From the NCBI GenBank assembly GCA_034409055.1, contig DAOUMU010000263.1, forward strand, positions 1-32,219: a stretch of DNA of 32,219 nucleotides. The letters are read 5' to 3'. Both the position numbers and the translations under genes were made by a program. Numbering within the stretch: position 1 is the first letter of the stretch; every line of letters starts with the position of its first letter. A model generated the notes under the pieces. It made no database searches, was not told where the DNA came from, and saw only the letters and a list, made by a program, of their open reading frames with translations. This DNA comes from DAOUMU01 sp034409055. GTDB taxonomy: Bacteria; Chloroflexota; Anaerolineae; 4572-78; J111. Positions 15,184-24,606 of this stretch are shown here, piece after piece.

Positions 15184-16491
15184 ATGTCTTACGCCATTAT
15201 TGATCTGGAACTCACCCAACCGTTACCCACTATCCGCCTTACTGCAGATAATAGGGGTGTGGCCCTGGTTTTACGCCGCAAGGGTAAACCGGTTGGCTTT
15301 TTGATGCAACCATTACCGGCAAAAACTGCTCTCACTCCCGAAGATCTGGCCCCATTGCTCAGTCAGGAAATAGGAACGAAACTCCTTCAGGAAACTCTCC
15401 GCGAGGAATTGGTTTCTCCTGCCAATCAAGATCAATTTCCCGCCTTGACGGTAGCTATTTGTACCAAAGATCGCCCCGAAAATGTGGCTCGTTGCCTGGA
15501 GTCTCTACTAAAATTACAGAATTTAGAAAATTCACCACCCCGCTTTGAAATTTTAATCGTTGATAATGCCCCGACCGACGAACGAACCAAAGAACTGGCT
15601 GCCACTCTACCGACTGTCCGTTATGTGCGAGAACCCAGAGCCGGTCTGGACTTCGCTCGTAATCGAGCTTTACAAGAAGCGACCGGTGAGATTATCGCCT
15701 ACCTTGATGATGATGTCACTGTAGATTGGAAATGGTTAGCTGGTTTAATGGAAGTATGGGCGGAAAACCCCGATGCGGCAGCTTTTACCGGACTGGTGCT
15801 ACCCTATGAGTTGCAGACAGAGGCCCAAATTCTCTTTGAACAAAGGGGAGGATTCCGGCGCGGTTTTGAGAAAATCCGCTATGGTAGCGTTTTACCGGGC
15901 AATCCCCTCTATCCTTGTGGGTCCGGAATCTTTGGAGCCGGATGTAATATGGCTTTTCGGCGGGAGGTTTTGCTCAAACTGGGCGGTTTTGACGAAGCCT
16001 TAGATACAGGCAGGCTGCTCCCAGGTGGTGGGGATTTGGATATTTTTTACCGGGTTATTCGGGCCGGTTATCCGCTGGTGTACGAACCTCAATACCTGGT
16101 CTTTCACCAGCATCGTCGAGACTTAGCCGGACTCCGCCGCCAATATTGGAGTTGGGGCCTGGGCTTTATGGCCTTTGTGGTCAAGTCTTACCAGCACGAT
16201 CCTGCTCAGCGTTCAAAATTTCGCCTTCTGGTGTTATGGTGGTTTAAGGACCAATTGCGCCAACTGGGAGAGAGCCTGATTGGGCGTCATGTCTTGCCAC
16301 CCAGAATGATTCTGGCCGAATTATGGGGGGGAATAATGGGGCTATGGGGGGAATATTCCCGTTCACTACGACGGATTGAGCAGATAAAGAAGCAATTTCC
16401 TTCAGATGTGGAGTCGTCATTACAACCGTTCGGATACCCTCAAGATGATCGCCCCATATCAGAAGTAAGCTCTCAATCCCCAAAAATCTGA
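15184..16491 (+). CDS. GT2 family glycosyltransferase with N-terminal accessory module
   Basis: The protein has 435 residues from this ATG. An upstream ATG at 15145 would overlap the previous gene by 29 bases and add 13 residues that precede the module. The start chosen places AIIDLEL at the very N-terminus, as in the other family members. The module (about 3-45) includes GKPVGFL. The GT-A domain starts near 88 with VAICTKDRP, then LIVDNAP, GLDFARN, LDDD (174-177), ELQTEAQ, FGAGCNMAFRR, GGGD (281-284), VYEP and HQHRR. It is closest in motif layout to unit 1 of the double GT2. A Trp-rich hydrophobic segment near residue 350 suggests membrane contact. Confidence 0.9.
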   Translation: MSYAIIDLELTQPLPTIRLTADNRGVALVLRRKGKPVGFLMQPLPAKTALTPEDLAPLLSQEIGTKLLQETLREELVSPANQDQFPALTVAICTKDRPENVARCLESLLKLQNLENSPPRFEILIVDNAPTDERTKELAATLPTVRYVREPRAGLDFARNRALQEATGEIIAYLDDDVTVDWKWLAGLMEVWAENPDAAAFTGLVLPYELQTEAQILFEQRGGFRRGFEKIRYGSVLPGNPLYPCGSGIFGAGCNMAFRREVLLKLGGFDEALDTGRLLPGGGDLDIFYRVIRAGYPLVYEPQYLVFHQHRRDLAGLRRQYWSWGLGFMAFVVKSYQHDPAQRSKFRLLVLWWFKDQLRQLGESLIGRHVLPPRMILAELWGGIMGLWGEYSRSLRRIEQIKKQFPSDVESSLQPFGYPQDDRPISEVSSQSPKI

Positions 16492-16506
16492 TCGAACAGA
16501 GTAGCT

Positions 16507-17499
16507 ATGAATAACTGTCCTTCTATTGATTTGATCATTTGTACTTATAACAATGCGGCCTTGCTAGATCGAACCCTGATCGCAATTTCCAAACAGCAAG
16601 TTTCACCCGAGGTTGAGTGGAAAGTGTTAGTGGTCAATAATAATTGCACGGATGATACCGAGGCTGTGGTAGATAGGCATATCAGGTCTGGCCAGATACC
16701 TGGCCTGTCGATGGTCTTAGAGCCAACCCAAGGTCTAACCCCGGCTCGTCTGTGCGGGGTTAAAAACACGACCGCAAAATGGTTTGCTTTCGTTGACGAT
16801 GATTGTCTGTTGGAGAAAGAGTGGGTTGCTGAAGCCGTCAAATTTGCCCTGGCACATCCTGATTGCGGAGCCTTTGGGAGCAGAGTCATTTTAGAATGGG
16901 AAACACCACCGCCCCCTTATGTGCTAAACTTTAAATACTCATTTGCTGAGCAGGATCATGGGATGCATCCGCAGAAAGTTTCCTTTTTAGCGGGGGCCGG
17001 GTTAGTGGTTAACCGTTCGGCAATCATCGGCAGCGGTTGGGTGGATAGGCAGTTTCTGGCTGACCGGGTGGGCAAAAAACTGATATCTGGGGGGGATGTG
17101 GAAATTACTCTGCGGCTTGCTGCTAAATATGAGCTTTGGTACAACCCGGCATGTCAGTTGAAGCACTTTATTTTTGCAAAGCGAACCTCCAAAAAATATC
17201 TGATGAATATCAACTATGGTCTTGGCACTTCCCAACTATACGCTGATTCAATGCTCTGGGCTGGTTCCTATCCGGCTTTGCTCTGGGCGTCTGGGCTGGG
17301 TGCGCTTCGGCATAGCTTTTATGCTTTCACTCAGGCCTTGAAAGCCGCACTTGGACGCGGCTCGATGGTAGAGGTGGCGATCACGACCAGTTTTGTACTA
17401 GGAAGATGGGCCGGTATAGGCCGTATGCTGCGTATGAACCCGCAAAAACGCCGAGATTTGTTGGGATGCGCAGTGGCAACAGATCAGCAAGCTGTTTAG
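16507..17499 (+). CDS. GT2 family glycosyltransferase (no accessory module)
   Basis: The 330-residue protein starts directly with the GT-A fold: IDLIICTYNN (7-16), VVNNNCTDDT (42-51), GLTPARLCG (76-84), VDDD (96-99), GAGLVVNR, and GGDVEI as the acidic acceptor-side motif. It lacks the N-terminal module shared by its neighbours. It also differs in having NNN where they have VDNAP, and LTPAR where they have ARN. The C-terminal part has weakly hydrophobic segments and a basic tail. It starts 15 bases after the previous gene and ends eight bases before the next, so it belongs to the same operon. Substrates are unknown. Confidence 0.88.
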   Translation: MNNCPSIDLIICTYNNAALLDRTLIAISKQQVSPEVEWKVLVVNNNCTDDTEAVVDRHIRSGQIPGLSMVLEPTQGLTPARLCGVKNTTAKWFAFVDDDCLLEKEWVAEAVKFALAHPDCGAFGSRVILEWETPPPPYVLNFKYSFAEQDHGMHPQKVSFLAGAGLVVNRSAIIGSGWVDRQFLADRVGKKLISGGDVEITLRLAAKYELWYNPACQLKHFIFAKRTSKKYLMNINYGLGTSQLYADSMLWAGSYPALLWASGLGALRHSFYAFTQALKAALGRGSMVEVAITTSFVLGRWAGIGRMLRMNPQKRRDLLGCAVATDQQAV

Positions 17500-17507
17500 G
17501 CATTGCA

Positions 17508-18788
17508 ATGATTCTACCCGGTAAGGTTTTACATATTGAATTGAGCGAAGGCCTGCCTGAGTTACCTTCTCTGCCAGATTATGACAGAATTTATGTCCTC
17601 TTTTGGTGGCATGGTATTCCCCTGGGGCATCAGGAAATTTTACCAGCCCAGTTGCCTATGCCTGCAACGCAACTGGCAAATCTGGCTGTTCAAGCCATCA
17701 CCCCAGCCGTGGGAGGTCAGCTTTTACCACATAGTTTCAAAGCGCCACTTTCTGAACACTTTGAAAACCGGCCTCAAACAGTATCCCCAGATTGGCAATC
17801 TCTACTGGCAATAGACCACCCCCTGGAGACACTTGCTCAACGCTGGTCAAAGCCTGTCGATGAATCGGTTAGTGAAACTGTTTCTGTTGTGATCTGTACC
17901 CGAGATCGCCCGGAGCAGTTGGCCCAATGCTTGCAGTCGCTCCAGCAGTTATCCCCTCCCCCGCAGGAAATTCTCGTGGTAGATAATGCCCCCCGTACAG
18001 ACAAAACCCGTCAACTGGTGTCGCAGAGGCCCGGTATTCGCTACGTGCTTGAACCTCGGCCCGGTTTAAGCGTGGCCCGGAATACAGGTATTCGCCACAG
18101 TACGGGAAATATTGTTGCTTTTACAGATGATGACGTCGTTGTTTATCCAGATTGGCTGGCCCGGCTGCGGCAAGCTTTTCAGAATCCGCAAGTGATGGCT
18201 GTCACCGGGCAAATCTTACCGGCAGAACTGGAAACAGAATCTCAGCTCATCTTTGAAGTTGATCTGGGAAACTTTGGCTGGGGATACCATCCCAAAACTT
18301 TTGATCAGGAATTCTTTCAGGCTACAAAACATGTGGGGGTCCCGGTGTGGCGCATTGGAGCAGGGGCCAATATGGCCTTTCGCCGCCAAATTTTTGAACT
18401 GGTCGGAGATTTTGACGAGCGTTTAGGCGCAGGCGCGTCGGGCTGTAGCGAGGATTCTGAATTTTGGTACAGAGTTCTGGCTGTAGGCTGGCTTTGTCGT
18501 TACGAGCCATTAGCCGTAGTTTTTCACCACCACCGCCGAGACCTGGATGGTCTGCAACAGCAGATGTATCAATATACGCGGGGCCATGCCGCCGCCCTCC
18601 TGGTTCAGTTTGCCAGGTACAAACACTGGGGCAACTTGCTGCGCTTGTTCGTCATCTTGCCAGGATATTACGTCAAACTGCTTCTGGTGGGGCTTCTGAG
18701 AGGTTTCAAATCCAGGCACAGAACATATCTGGTGGAAGTTTTGGGCTACTTAGCCGGAATAAAGTTCTATATACAGAATCGGGCTTAA
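17508..18788 (+). CDS. GT2 family glycosyltransferase with N-terminal accessory module
   Basis: The protein has 426 residues from this ATG, eight bases after the previous stop. A longer reading from 17406 would overlap the upstream gene by 94 bases and is unlikely. The module at 6-46 reads KVLHIELSEG, then HGIPLG. A linker of about 70 residues follows. The GT-A domain starts at 125 with VSVVICTRDRP, then VVDNAP (157-162), GLSVARN (186-192), TDDD (206-209), GAGANMAFRR (284-293), CSED (313-316) and HHHRR (340-344). CSED and the long linker make it closest to unit 2 of the double GT2. C-terminal hydrophobic segments suggest membrane association. Confidence 0.9.
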   Translation: MILPGKVLHIELSEGLPELPSLPDYDRIYVLFWWHGIPLGHQEILPAQLPMPATQLANLAVQAITPAVGGQLLPHSFKAPLSEHFENRPQTVSPDWQSLLAIDHPLETLAQRWSKPVDESVSETVSVVICTRDRPEQLAQCLQSLQQLSPPPQEILVVDNAPRTDKTRQLVSQRPGIRYVLEPRPGLSVARNTGIRHSTGNIVAFTDDDVVVYPDWLARLRQAFQNPQVMAVTGQILPAELETESQLIFEVDLGNFGWGYHPKTFDQEFFQATKHVGVPVWRIGAGANMAFRRQIFELVGDFDERLGAGASGCSEDSEFWYRVLAVGWLCRYEPLAVVFHHHRRDLDGLQQQMYQYTRGHAAALLVQFARYKHWGNLLRLFVILPGYYVKLLLVGLLRGFKSRHRTYLVEVLGYLAGIKFYIQNRA

Positions 18789-18802
18789 AACCGGTCCAGA
18801 CC

Positions 18803-18818
18803 GGGCATAGAGATGCCC
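18803..18818. repeat. Small hairpin between genes
   Basis: GGGCAT and ATGCCC surround AGAG, just after CCGGTCCAGACCGG. It lies in the ~100-base gap between the GT2 gene and the second methyltransferase. There is no T run, so it is not an evident terminator. It could stabilise or separate transcript segments. Confidence 0.4.
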
Positions 18819-18889
18819 TGTCCACGAGTTAAATATAATGCTCTTGTAGCCACAAAAAATAATAACTTAGTGTTGAAAGTTATTTAACT

Positions 18890-19627
18890 ATGTACAAAAC
18901 TGCACTCGGTCCATTTTTAGCCAAAAATCCCTTTCCCCAGCCGTTCACTCTGGGTTTCTTTTACAGGGAAAAAATGCGCGCCATTCATCATATTGCCCCC
19001 GACCGTCCTTTCCAGGATATTCTCGAAGTCGGTGGGGGCCGCAGTGGTCTGACCGCCTTATTATATCCTCAGGCCAGGATTACCAACCTGGATATGGATC
19101 CTGAATATGCCCGGGCTCCCTGTCATCAGAACGAACGGGTTCATTTTGTGCCTGGAGACGCCACGGATCTACCCTTTGAAAACTGTTCGTTCGATGCCAT
19201 CACCATGTTCGATCTTTTGGAACATGTACCCGATCACGAAAAAGCGGTTTCAGAGGCCCTGCGGGTGTTGCAACCAAGGGGCTTTCTACTGGTCAGTTCC
19301 CCTAACGAAAACTGGCGTTTCCCCTATTATGGCTTTATGAGATCGATCTGTCCCAGCGAGACCGAAATGTTCGAGGCGTGGGGCCATGTCCGGCGCGGCT
19401 ATTCTTTGCAGGAGTTGAAAGATTTGATCCCGTTGCCCTGTCAGAGCTATGCCACCTTTATTACGCCTCTCACCATTCTATGCCACGACATCGCTTTTTC
19501 ACGCTTACCCCACCTCCTGCGTCGCGCTATTTGTGCTGCGCTCAGCCCGTTGACCTGGTTAGGCTATGCCCTGCACCAACCTGGCAACACCGGCACAGAA
19601 ACTGCATCAGCCTGGCAGAAGATGTAA
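18890..19627 (+). CDS. Class I SAM-dependent methyltransferase
   Basis: The 245-residue protein has motif I ILEVGGGRSG (44-53), an acidic residue after strand two (NLDMD, 66-70), GDATDLPF (89-96) and FDLLEHV (107-113), followed by a LQPRGFLLVSSPNE strand. This is the Methyltransf_11-type pattern. The substrate is unknown, but its place among glycosyltransferases suggests a sugar, lipid carrier or glycan end. The C-terminal ~60 residues are moderately hydrophobic. No strong ribosome binding site precedes the ATG. It has little similarity to the other methyltransferase beyond the fold. Confidence 0.85.
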   Translation: MYKTALGPFLAKNPFPQPFTLGFFYREKMRAIHHIAPDRPFQDILEVGGGRSGLTALLYPQARITNLDMDPEYARAPCHQNERVHFVPGDATDLPFENCSFDAITMFDLLEHVPDHEKAVSEALRVLQPRGFLLVSSPNENWRFPYYGFMRSICPSETEMFEAWGHVRRGYSLQELKDLIPLPCQSYATFITPLTILCHDIAFSRLPHLLRRAICAALSPLTWLGYALHQPGNTGTETASAWQKM

Positions 19628-19706
19628 CAGGCAACTTGTATTCATTAACTGCTCTCGGTTCGCTGGCTGAAAGAAACCCTGGGGGCTGGAATTGAAGGAT
19701 TATCCG

Positions 19707-21251
19707 ATGAAAAATCTGTTTTCGTCTCTTTTAAAGAATTGGCGCGTACTTGTATTATCCCTCCTAACCGCTTTTGTATTGTTGTGGGGCTTGGGAAGAG
19801 GAAGTTTGGAGGATTTTGATGAGGCTATCTATGCTCAAATTTCCAAGGAGATTGTAGAAGACGGAAATTGGCTAACGCTGCACTGGGGATATACACCCTG
19901 GTTAAAAAAACCACCTGTGTTCATGTGGTCAACCGCTATCCTTTTTCACCTGTTTGGGGTTAATGAATTTTGGGCACGGGCAGCATCAGCCTTTTCTGGG
20001 ATCGGGCTGGCAATTATTACCTATTTTATTGGCCAATTTGTGTATGATAAACAGATTGGTTTATTGGCTGGTCTGATCTTACTGACCAGTAATCAGTTTG
20101 TGGCTTCTGCTCGGTTTGGTACTACCGATATTATGCTAACCTTGTTTATCTTTCTGGCTATTTATGCCTACCTCCGTCTTGAAGAAGGCACCCAGAAATG
20201 GTGGTATATAATTTGGCTTGCATGTGCTCTTGCTTTTATGGTCAAATCGGCTGCTGCTCTGATAGCGCCTCTGGCTATTGCCCTTTCACTTTTGCTAGAT
20301 AAGCGTTTAATAACTTCAATCCGGTCGAGACATTTTTGGCAAGGAGCCTTATTGGCGTTTGTTTTGGTAGTCCCATGGCATATTTTCATGTACATGCAAC
20401 ATGGACAAACCTTTATAGATCAATATTTTGGTCACAGCATTATTACTCGTGCTGCTGGTTCACTAGAGGGGCACACCGGAGACCGTTTTTATTATATTGA
20501 CAGATTACAAAAATATTTCTTTCCCTGGGTCTACCTGGCCCCCTTTGCTCTGGCGCTAAATCTAAGAGAAAATATCAAGTTCAAATCGCGCTCTCGCATT
20601 CTTTTGATTGTGACCATCCTGGTATTTGGTCTCTATACTATCGCTCAAACTAAACTACGTTGGTATATTGTTCCAATGTATCCTGCTCTAGCTATTCTGG
20701 TAGGTTCCACGGTCATACAGGGATTCAGATCACATACATCGGTGGCATTTGGTAGCTTGGTTGTAACAACATTTGTCGTCATCCTACTCGTTCCAATGGA
20801 GATAGTTTTAATAATAGGCGGCGCAAGTTTGCTTATAGCTTTAGCTGTTCTGGTAGTAACCAAGAGGCTTCCTTACCGATTGACAGTAGTTGTTATGTGT
20901 ATTTTTCTTATGATGGCCGGTTTGAATACGTTTAGGCCGATCTATAGCAAGGACAAGACATCGGTCGCCAAAATAGCCCGCTTTGCAGGCCGTCAAAATC
21001 CCAATGATCGACAACCACTCATTGTTTTTGAGGGGCTTTATCAGCCAACGCCTCTATTCTATAGCAATCGCCCAATTCAAGTGGCATGGACTCTACAAAC
21101 ATTAGCAGAATTTACCTCAATTTATCAGACAAAGGAGATAATATTGGCCAAAAAGGACCTGAAGTTTCTCTCAACAGCCTATGAAATTGAGGTGGTGACT
21201 GAGGTAAAACCTTTTGTTTATGGCACAATTAAACCTAAAGCTGTGCCATGA
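19707..21251 (+). CDS. GT39-like (ArnT/PMT family) glycosyltransferase
   Basis: This is a membrane protein of 514 residues from ATG 19707, which has GAAGGA seven bases upstream; TTG 19692 would add five residues. The first loop carries EDFDEA (35-40), with D38/E39 as the expected catalytic acidic pair. WLKKPPVFMW (65-74) is a classic ArnT-type signature. There are about ten to twelve hydrophobic helices and a soluble C-terminal domain of ~100 residues. It would transfer a sugar from polyprenyl phosphate to an acceptor outside the membrane. Its stop overlaps the start of the next gene (ATGA), so the two are translationally coupled. Confidence 0.9.
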   Translation: MKNLFSSLLKNWRVLVLSLLTAFVLLWGLGRGSLEDFDEAIYAQISKEIVEDGNWLTLHWGYTPWLKKPPVFMWSTAILFHLFGVNEFWARAASAFSGIGLAIITYFIGQFVYDKQIGLLAGLILLTSNQFVASARFGTTDIMLTLFIFLAIYAYLRLEEGTQKWWYIIWLACALAFMVKSAAALIAPLAIALSLLLDKRLITSIRSRHFWQGALLAFVLVVPWHIFMYMQHGQTFIDQYFGHSIITRAAGSLEGHTGDRFYYIDRLQKYFFPWVYLAPFALALNLRENIKFKSRSRILLIVTILVFGLYTIAQTKLRWYIVPMYPALAILVGSTVIQGFRSHTSVAFGSLVVTTFVVILLVPMEIVLIIGGASLLIALAVLVVTKRLPYRLTVVVMCIFLMMAGLNTFRPIYSKDKTSVAKIARFAGRQNPNDRQPLIVFEGLYQPTPLFYSNRPIQVAWTLQTLAEFTSIYQTKEIILAKKDLKFLSTAYEIEVVTEVKPFVYGTIKPKAVP

Positions 21252-22852
21252 AAATACGTGGTTTCCACATCACAACTTATCTATTCATAGCAATCCTCAT
21301 TATTGCAACCCTCCTGCGCCTCAAACGTATCAATCAACCCCTTGTCGATGCTTTCAGTTGGCGACAGTCCAGCACGGCCATGATGGCGGACAACTTCTAC
21401 CGCCGGAATTGGAATATCTTTTATCCAGAAGTAAGCTGGACCGGGCCGGGACCCGGTTACCAGGGACGCGAATTCCAAACCGTAAGCTATATCTCCGCTC
21501 TGCTCTATATCGTTATCGGTCAGCATGATTGGGTCGGGCGAAGTGTGGCCGTTCTATTTGGCCTGTGGGGTATCTTCGCCCTTTATAAATTAGTGGAGCG
21601 CGTGTGGGACGAAGAACACGCCCTTATTAGCGCGGCAGTCATGGCCGTATTACCGGGCAGTATCTTTATTGAGCGGTCATTCCTGCCTGATCCGGCCATG
21701 GTGGCTCTGGTGGTCACGAGCTTCTGGATGTTGGTGGCTTACCTGCAAACTGGCCGGTGGCCTTATCTATTACTGGCGAGCCTGATCGGGGCGTGGGGAT
21801 TCTTGACCAAAATTCCCGGCTTAATCGTTGGTTTGCCGATGGCCTATGCCATGCTGACCATTCTTGGCCGGCAACGGATTCTAAAAGCGAAAACGCTGGT
21901 GGCCCTGGGGCTATTCGCGCTTCTCACGCTCATCCCGGTGATCGCCTACTACCTCTGGGCCAGACATCTTGCCCTCTCCTATCCACCCTACCATTTTGCG
22001 GGGGGGGGAGCAAACTGGCTTTGGAATGCCGGACTGGAGCAGTGGTTGAGCTATAACTATTTTCTGCCCGACCTGAGGCACCATTTCACCATCTGGCTCT
22101 GGACTCCACCCGTCATCATGCTGGTTCTGATTGGTCTGCCTTTCCGGCCTCGCTTTGCGGCGGGCAAGCGAGAAATTGTGAATGACCAGGGGGTGATAAA
22201 CGGATCAGGTCAAGCTCCCTGGCTATTTCACTGGTGGCTGCTGGCCAGTGTCATCTACTATTTGATGGGAGCGAAAGAACTCGTGGGGAACCCGTGGAAC
22301 TTTCATATTATCAACCCGGCCGCCGCCGCATTGGTCGGGCATACGATTCTCTTGATCGGATCATTCACGGCTCGCAGCCTACGATGGCCATTGGTCTTAT
22401 TTACAACCGCTATCCTTCTCTTGCTCATCATAGGTATAGTGGGACAGATTGGTTTAAGAGGGATGTACAAATCCTATGCCAAGGAAAGCTATCAGCTAGG
22501 ACTGGCTTTGCGTGAAATAGCCCCTCCTGATGATCTTGTCGTTACTGTGGCCAATGATATTGGCGACCCTGTCGCTATTTATTATAGCCAGCGGCGGGGC
22601 TGGGTCTTTCCACCGGCTGAGCCAGAGAAAGCGTGGGATTACCTTCCTGACGACGATGAGGCTATTCGACTGTTCGAGGAACTCCGCACTCAGGGTGCAG
22701 ACTGGTTGGGAATTGTTAACGAACACAATAATGAACTGCTGGAAAACAATCCCAAATTCATGAAACATATCGAGCGCACCTGTGAACTCAAGCAAGCAAG
22801 TTCAAAATGGGGCATTTATCACATCTTAACTTCAGAAGATGTTACAAAATAG
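21248..22852 (+). CDS. GT39-like membrane glycosyltransferase, tandem copy 1
   Basis: The 534-residue polytopic protein starts in an ATGA overlap with the previous gene. In place of the usual DE pair, the first loop has DAFSWRQSSTA (34-44), NFY (49-51), and W64 followed by a Gly/Pro-rich turn and REFQ with E75. This resembles a divergent GT39/PMT_2 group in which the catalytic acid may be this Glu. Later segments include RSFLPDP, FLTKIPGL and a soluble C-terminal domain near 430-534 with YYSQRRGW. It is closely similar to the next gene along its whole length. Donor and acceptor are unknown. Confidence 0.85.
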   Translation: MKIRGFHITTYLFIAILIIATLLRLKRINQPLVDAFSWRQSSTAMMADNFYRRNWNIFYPEVSWTGPGPGYQGREFQTVSYISALLYIVIGQHDWVGRSVAVLFGLWGIFALYKLVERVWDEEHALISAAVMAVLPGSIFIERSFLPDPAMVALVVTSFWMLVAYLQTGRWPYLLLASLIGAWGFLTKIPGLIVGLPMAYAMLTILGRQRILKAKTLVALGLFALLTLIPVIAYYLWARHLALSYPPYHFAGGGANWLWNAGLEQWLSYNYFLPDLRHHFTIWLWTPPVIMLVLIGLPFRPRFAAGKREIVNDQGVINGSGQAPWLFHWWLLASVIYYLMGAKELVGNPWNFHIINPAAAALVGHTILLIGSFTARSLRWPLVLFTTAILLLLIIGIVGQIGLRGMYKSYAKESYQLGLALREIAPPDDLVVTVANDIGDPVAIYYSQRRGWVFPPAEPEKAWDYLPDDDEAIRLFEELRTQGADWLGIVNEHNNELLENNPKFMKHIERTCELKQASSKWGIYHILTSEDVTK

Positions 22853-22856
22853 AGCT

Positions 22857-24485
22857 ATGAAAACACTTAAAGCTCGCACCACAACTTATCTACTCATAAC
22901 CATCTTCATTATTGCAGCCATCCTACGGTTCAACCACATCAACCAACCACTCGTCGATGCTTTCAGTTGGCGGCAGTCTGATACTGCGATCATGGCTGAC
23001 AACTTCTACCAAGGAAATTGGAATATCTTCTATCCAAGCGTAAGCTGGAACGGGCCCGAACCTAACTATCAAGGCATGGAATTTCAAACGGTGACCTACA
23101 TGGCCGCATTGCTCTATGTCCTTGTTGATCAGCATGATTGGGTCGGGCGGAGTATAGCAGTGATGTTTGGCTTGTGGGGGATATTTGCCCTCTATCAGCT
23201 TGTCCGTCGGGTATGGGACAAAGAACACGCCATTGCCAGTGCCACGGTTATGGCGCTATTACCGGGGAGTATCTTCATTGATCGTTCTTTTCTTCCTGAT
23301 CCGGTAATGGTCGCACTTGTGGTAACTAGCTCCTGGCTACTGGTGGCCTACTTTCAGACAGATCGCCTGCACTATTTGTTCCTTGCCGGTGTGATCGGTA
23401 TGTGGGGCTTCTTAACGAAACTTCCAGGCTTAATTGTCGGGATTCCGATGATTTACGCAATGCTCACCATCCTCGGTCACAAGCGAATGCTGCGTCTGAG
23501 AAGGCTTGCTATTATCAGTATTGCGGCGTTACTCACCCTTATGCCAGTAATTGCGTACTACCTCTGGGCCAGACATCTGTCCCTCACGTATCCGCCATAT
23601 CATATCGCGGCTAAGGGAAATTGGCTTTGGGATGCTGGCTTGGCGCAATGGTTGAGTCAAAACTATTTTCTGCCAGGTCTGTATCACCATTTCAATGGCT
23701 GGATATGGCGTTCATCTATAATAGCCCTTGTCCTGTTTGGCCTACTTTTTCCTTTTAGAGAGGAACGTGGTCAAGCTGATATGTCTGATCAATCACCAAT
23801 GAACCTCTCAGGTAAAGTGTGTTGGCTGTTTCACTGGTGGCTCCTTGCTGGGGCCATTTACTACTTTATCGGAGCCAAGGAGCTTGTTCATAACCCATGG
23901 AATTTTCATATCATCAACCCTGCCGCCGCAGCCCTGGCGGGGCACGGGATCATTGTGATCGCCTCATTCACCACTCGGATTGTCAGACCTTCTGCTACAG
24001 TGTTGATTGTAGTAATACTCCTATTCTTCATTGCTATGTCTGGGCAAAAAGGTTTGAGTTACATGTACTACCCGTATGCGCAAGAAGCCTATAAATTGGG
24101 ACTGGCACTGCGCCAAATGACTCGCTCAGATGACCTTGTTGTTACCATAGCCAATGCCATTGGTGACCCTGTTGCCGTTTACTATAGCCAACGACGTGGA
24201 TGGATCTTTCCACCTGTAGAGCCAGAGAAAACGTGGACGCAACTACCTGAAGACGATAACGAAGCTATCCGACTACTCGATGAACTTCGAGATCAGGGGG
24301 CAGGCTGGTTGGGGATAGTTAACAAGCACAGAGATGATATCTGGAAGAACCACCCTCTGCTGGCCGAGCATATCGAGCGCACCTGCGAACTCAAGGCGGA
24401 AAGCCCGGAGTGGGTCATTTATCGCATCCTCACGCCAGAGGAAGTTGCAAATATGCCCGCAACAGACAGAGACTCCACCCGATGA
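22857..24485 (+). CDS. GT39-like membrane glycosyltransferase, tandem copy 2
   Basis: The protein has 542 residues from ATG 22857; an in-frame ATG at 22839 overlaps the previous gene and adds six residues absent from copy 1. With this start the two proteins align without gaps for at least the first 80 residues, sharing INQPLVDAFSWRQS, MADNFY and NWNIFYP. The C-terminal YYSQRRGW and HIERTCELK motifs are also shared. The catalytic-loop features are the same as in copy 1 (WRQSDTA, MEFQ with E75). It probably arose by tandem duplication and then diverged. It is the last gene of the cluster, about 75 bases before a terminator-like hairpin. Confidence 0.85.
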   Translation: MKTLKARTTTYLLITIFIIAAILRFNHINQPLVDAFSWRQSDTAIMADNFYQGNWNIFYPSVSWNGPEPNYQGMEFQTVTYMAALLYVLVDQHDWVGRSIAVMFGLWGIFALYQLVRRVWDKEHAIASATVMALLPGSIFIDRSFLPDPVMVALVVTSSWLLVAYFQTDRLHYLFLAGVIGMWGFLTKLPGLIVGIPMIYAMLTILGHKRMLRLRRLAIISIAALLTLMPVIAYYLWARHLSLTYPPYHIAAKGNWLWDAGLAQWLSQNYFLPGLYHHFNGWIWRSSIIALVLFGLLFPFREERGQADMSDQSPMNLSGKVCWLFHWWLLAGAIYYFIGAKELVHNPWNFHIINPAAAALAGHGIIVIASFTTRIVRPSATVLIVVILLFFIAMSGQKGLSYMYYPYAQEAYKLGLALRQMTRSDDLVVTIANAIGDPVAVYYSQRRGWIFPPVEPEKTWTQLPEDDNEAIRLLDELRDQGAGWLGIVNKHRDDIWKNHPLLAEHIERTCELKAESPEWVIYRILTPEEVANMPATDRDSTR

Positions 24486-24558
24486 ACACCCCGTTTATGT
24501 CGTACAATGGTCGATCACTGCTCCGAGTCGAGAGAGTCCCTATCGTAAAGTAAAATCC

Positions 24559-24579
24559 GAATTCCCTTGAATTCTTTTT
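24559..24579 (+). terminator. Probable intrinsic terminator of the glycan cluster
   Basis: GAATTC, CCTT, GAATTC forms a six-base-pair stem at 24559-24574 followed by TTTTT at 24575-24579. The stem is short and A/T-rich, so termination may be partial. It lies between convergent gene ends. Confidence 0.55.
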
Positions 24580-24606
24580 CCTGTCGAAACTAAACACTTA
24601 AAACTG

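Noticed and set aside
17406..17507. Extra 34 N-terminal residues of the GT2 at 17508
   Set aside because: They overlap the upstream GT2 coding region by 94 bases and precede the family's common start.
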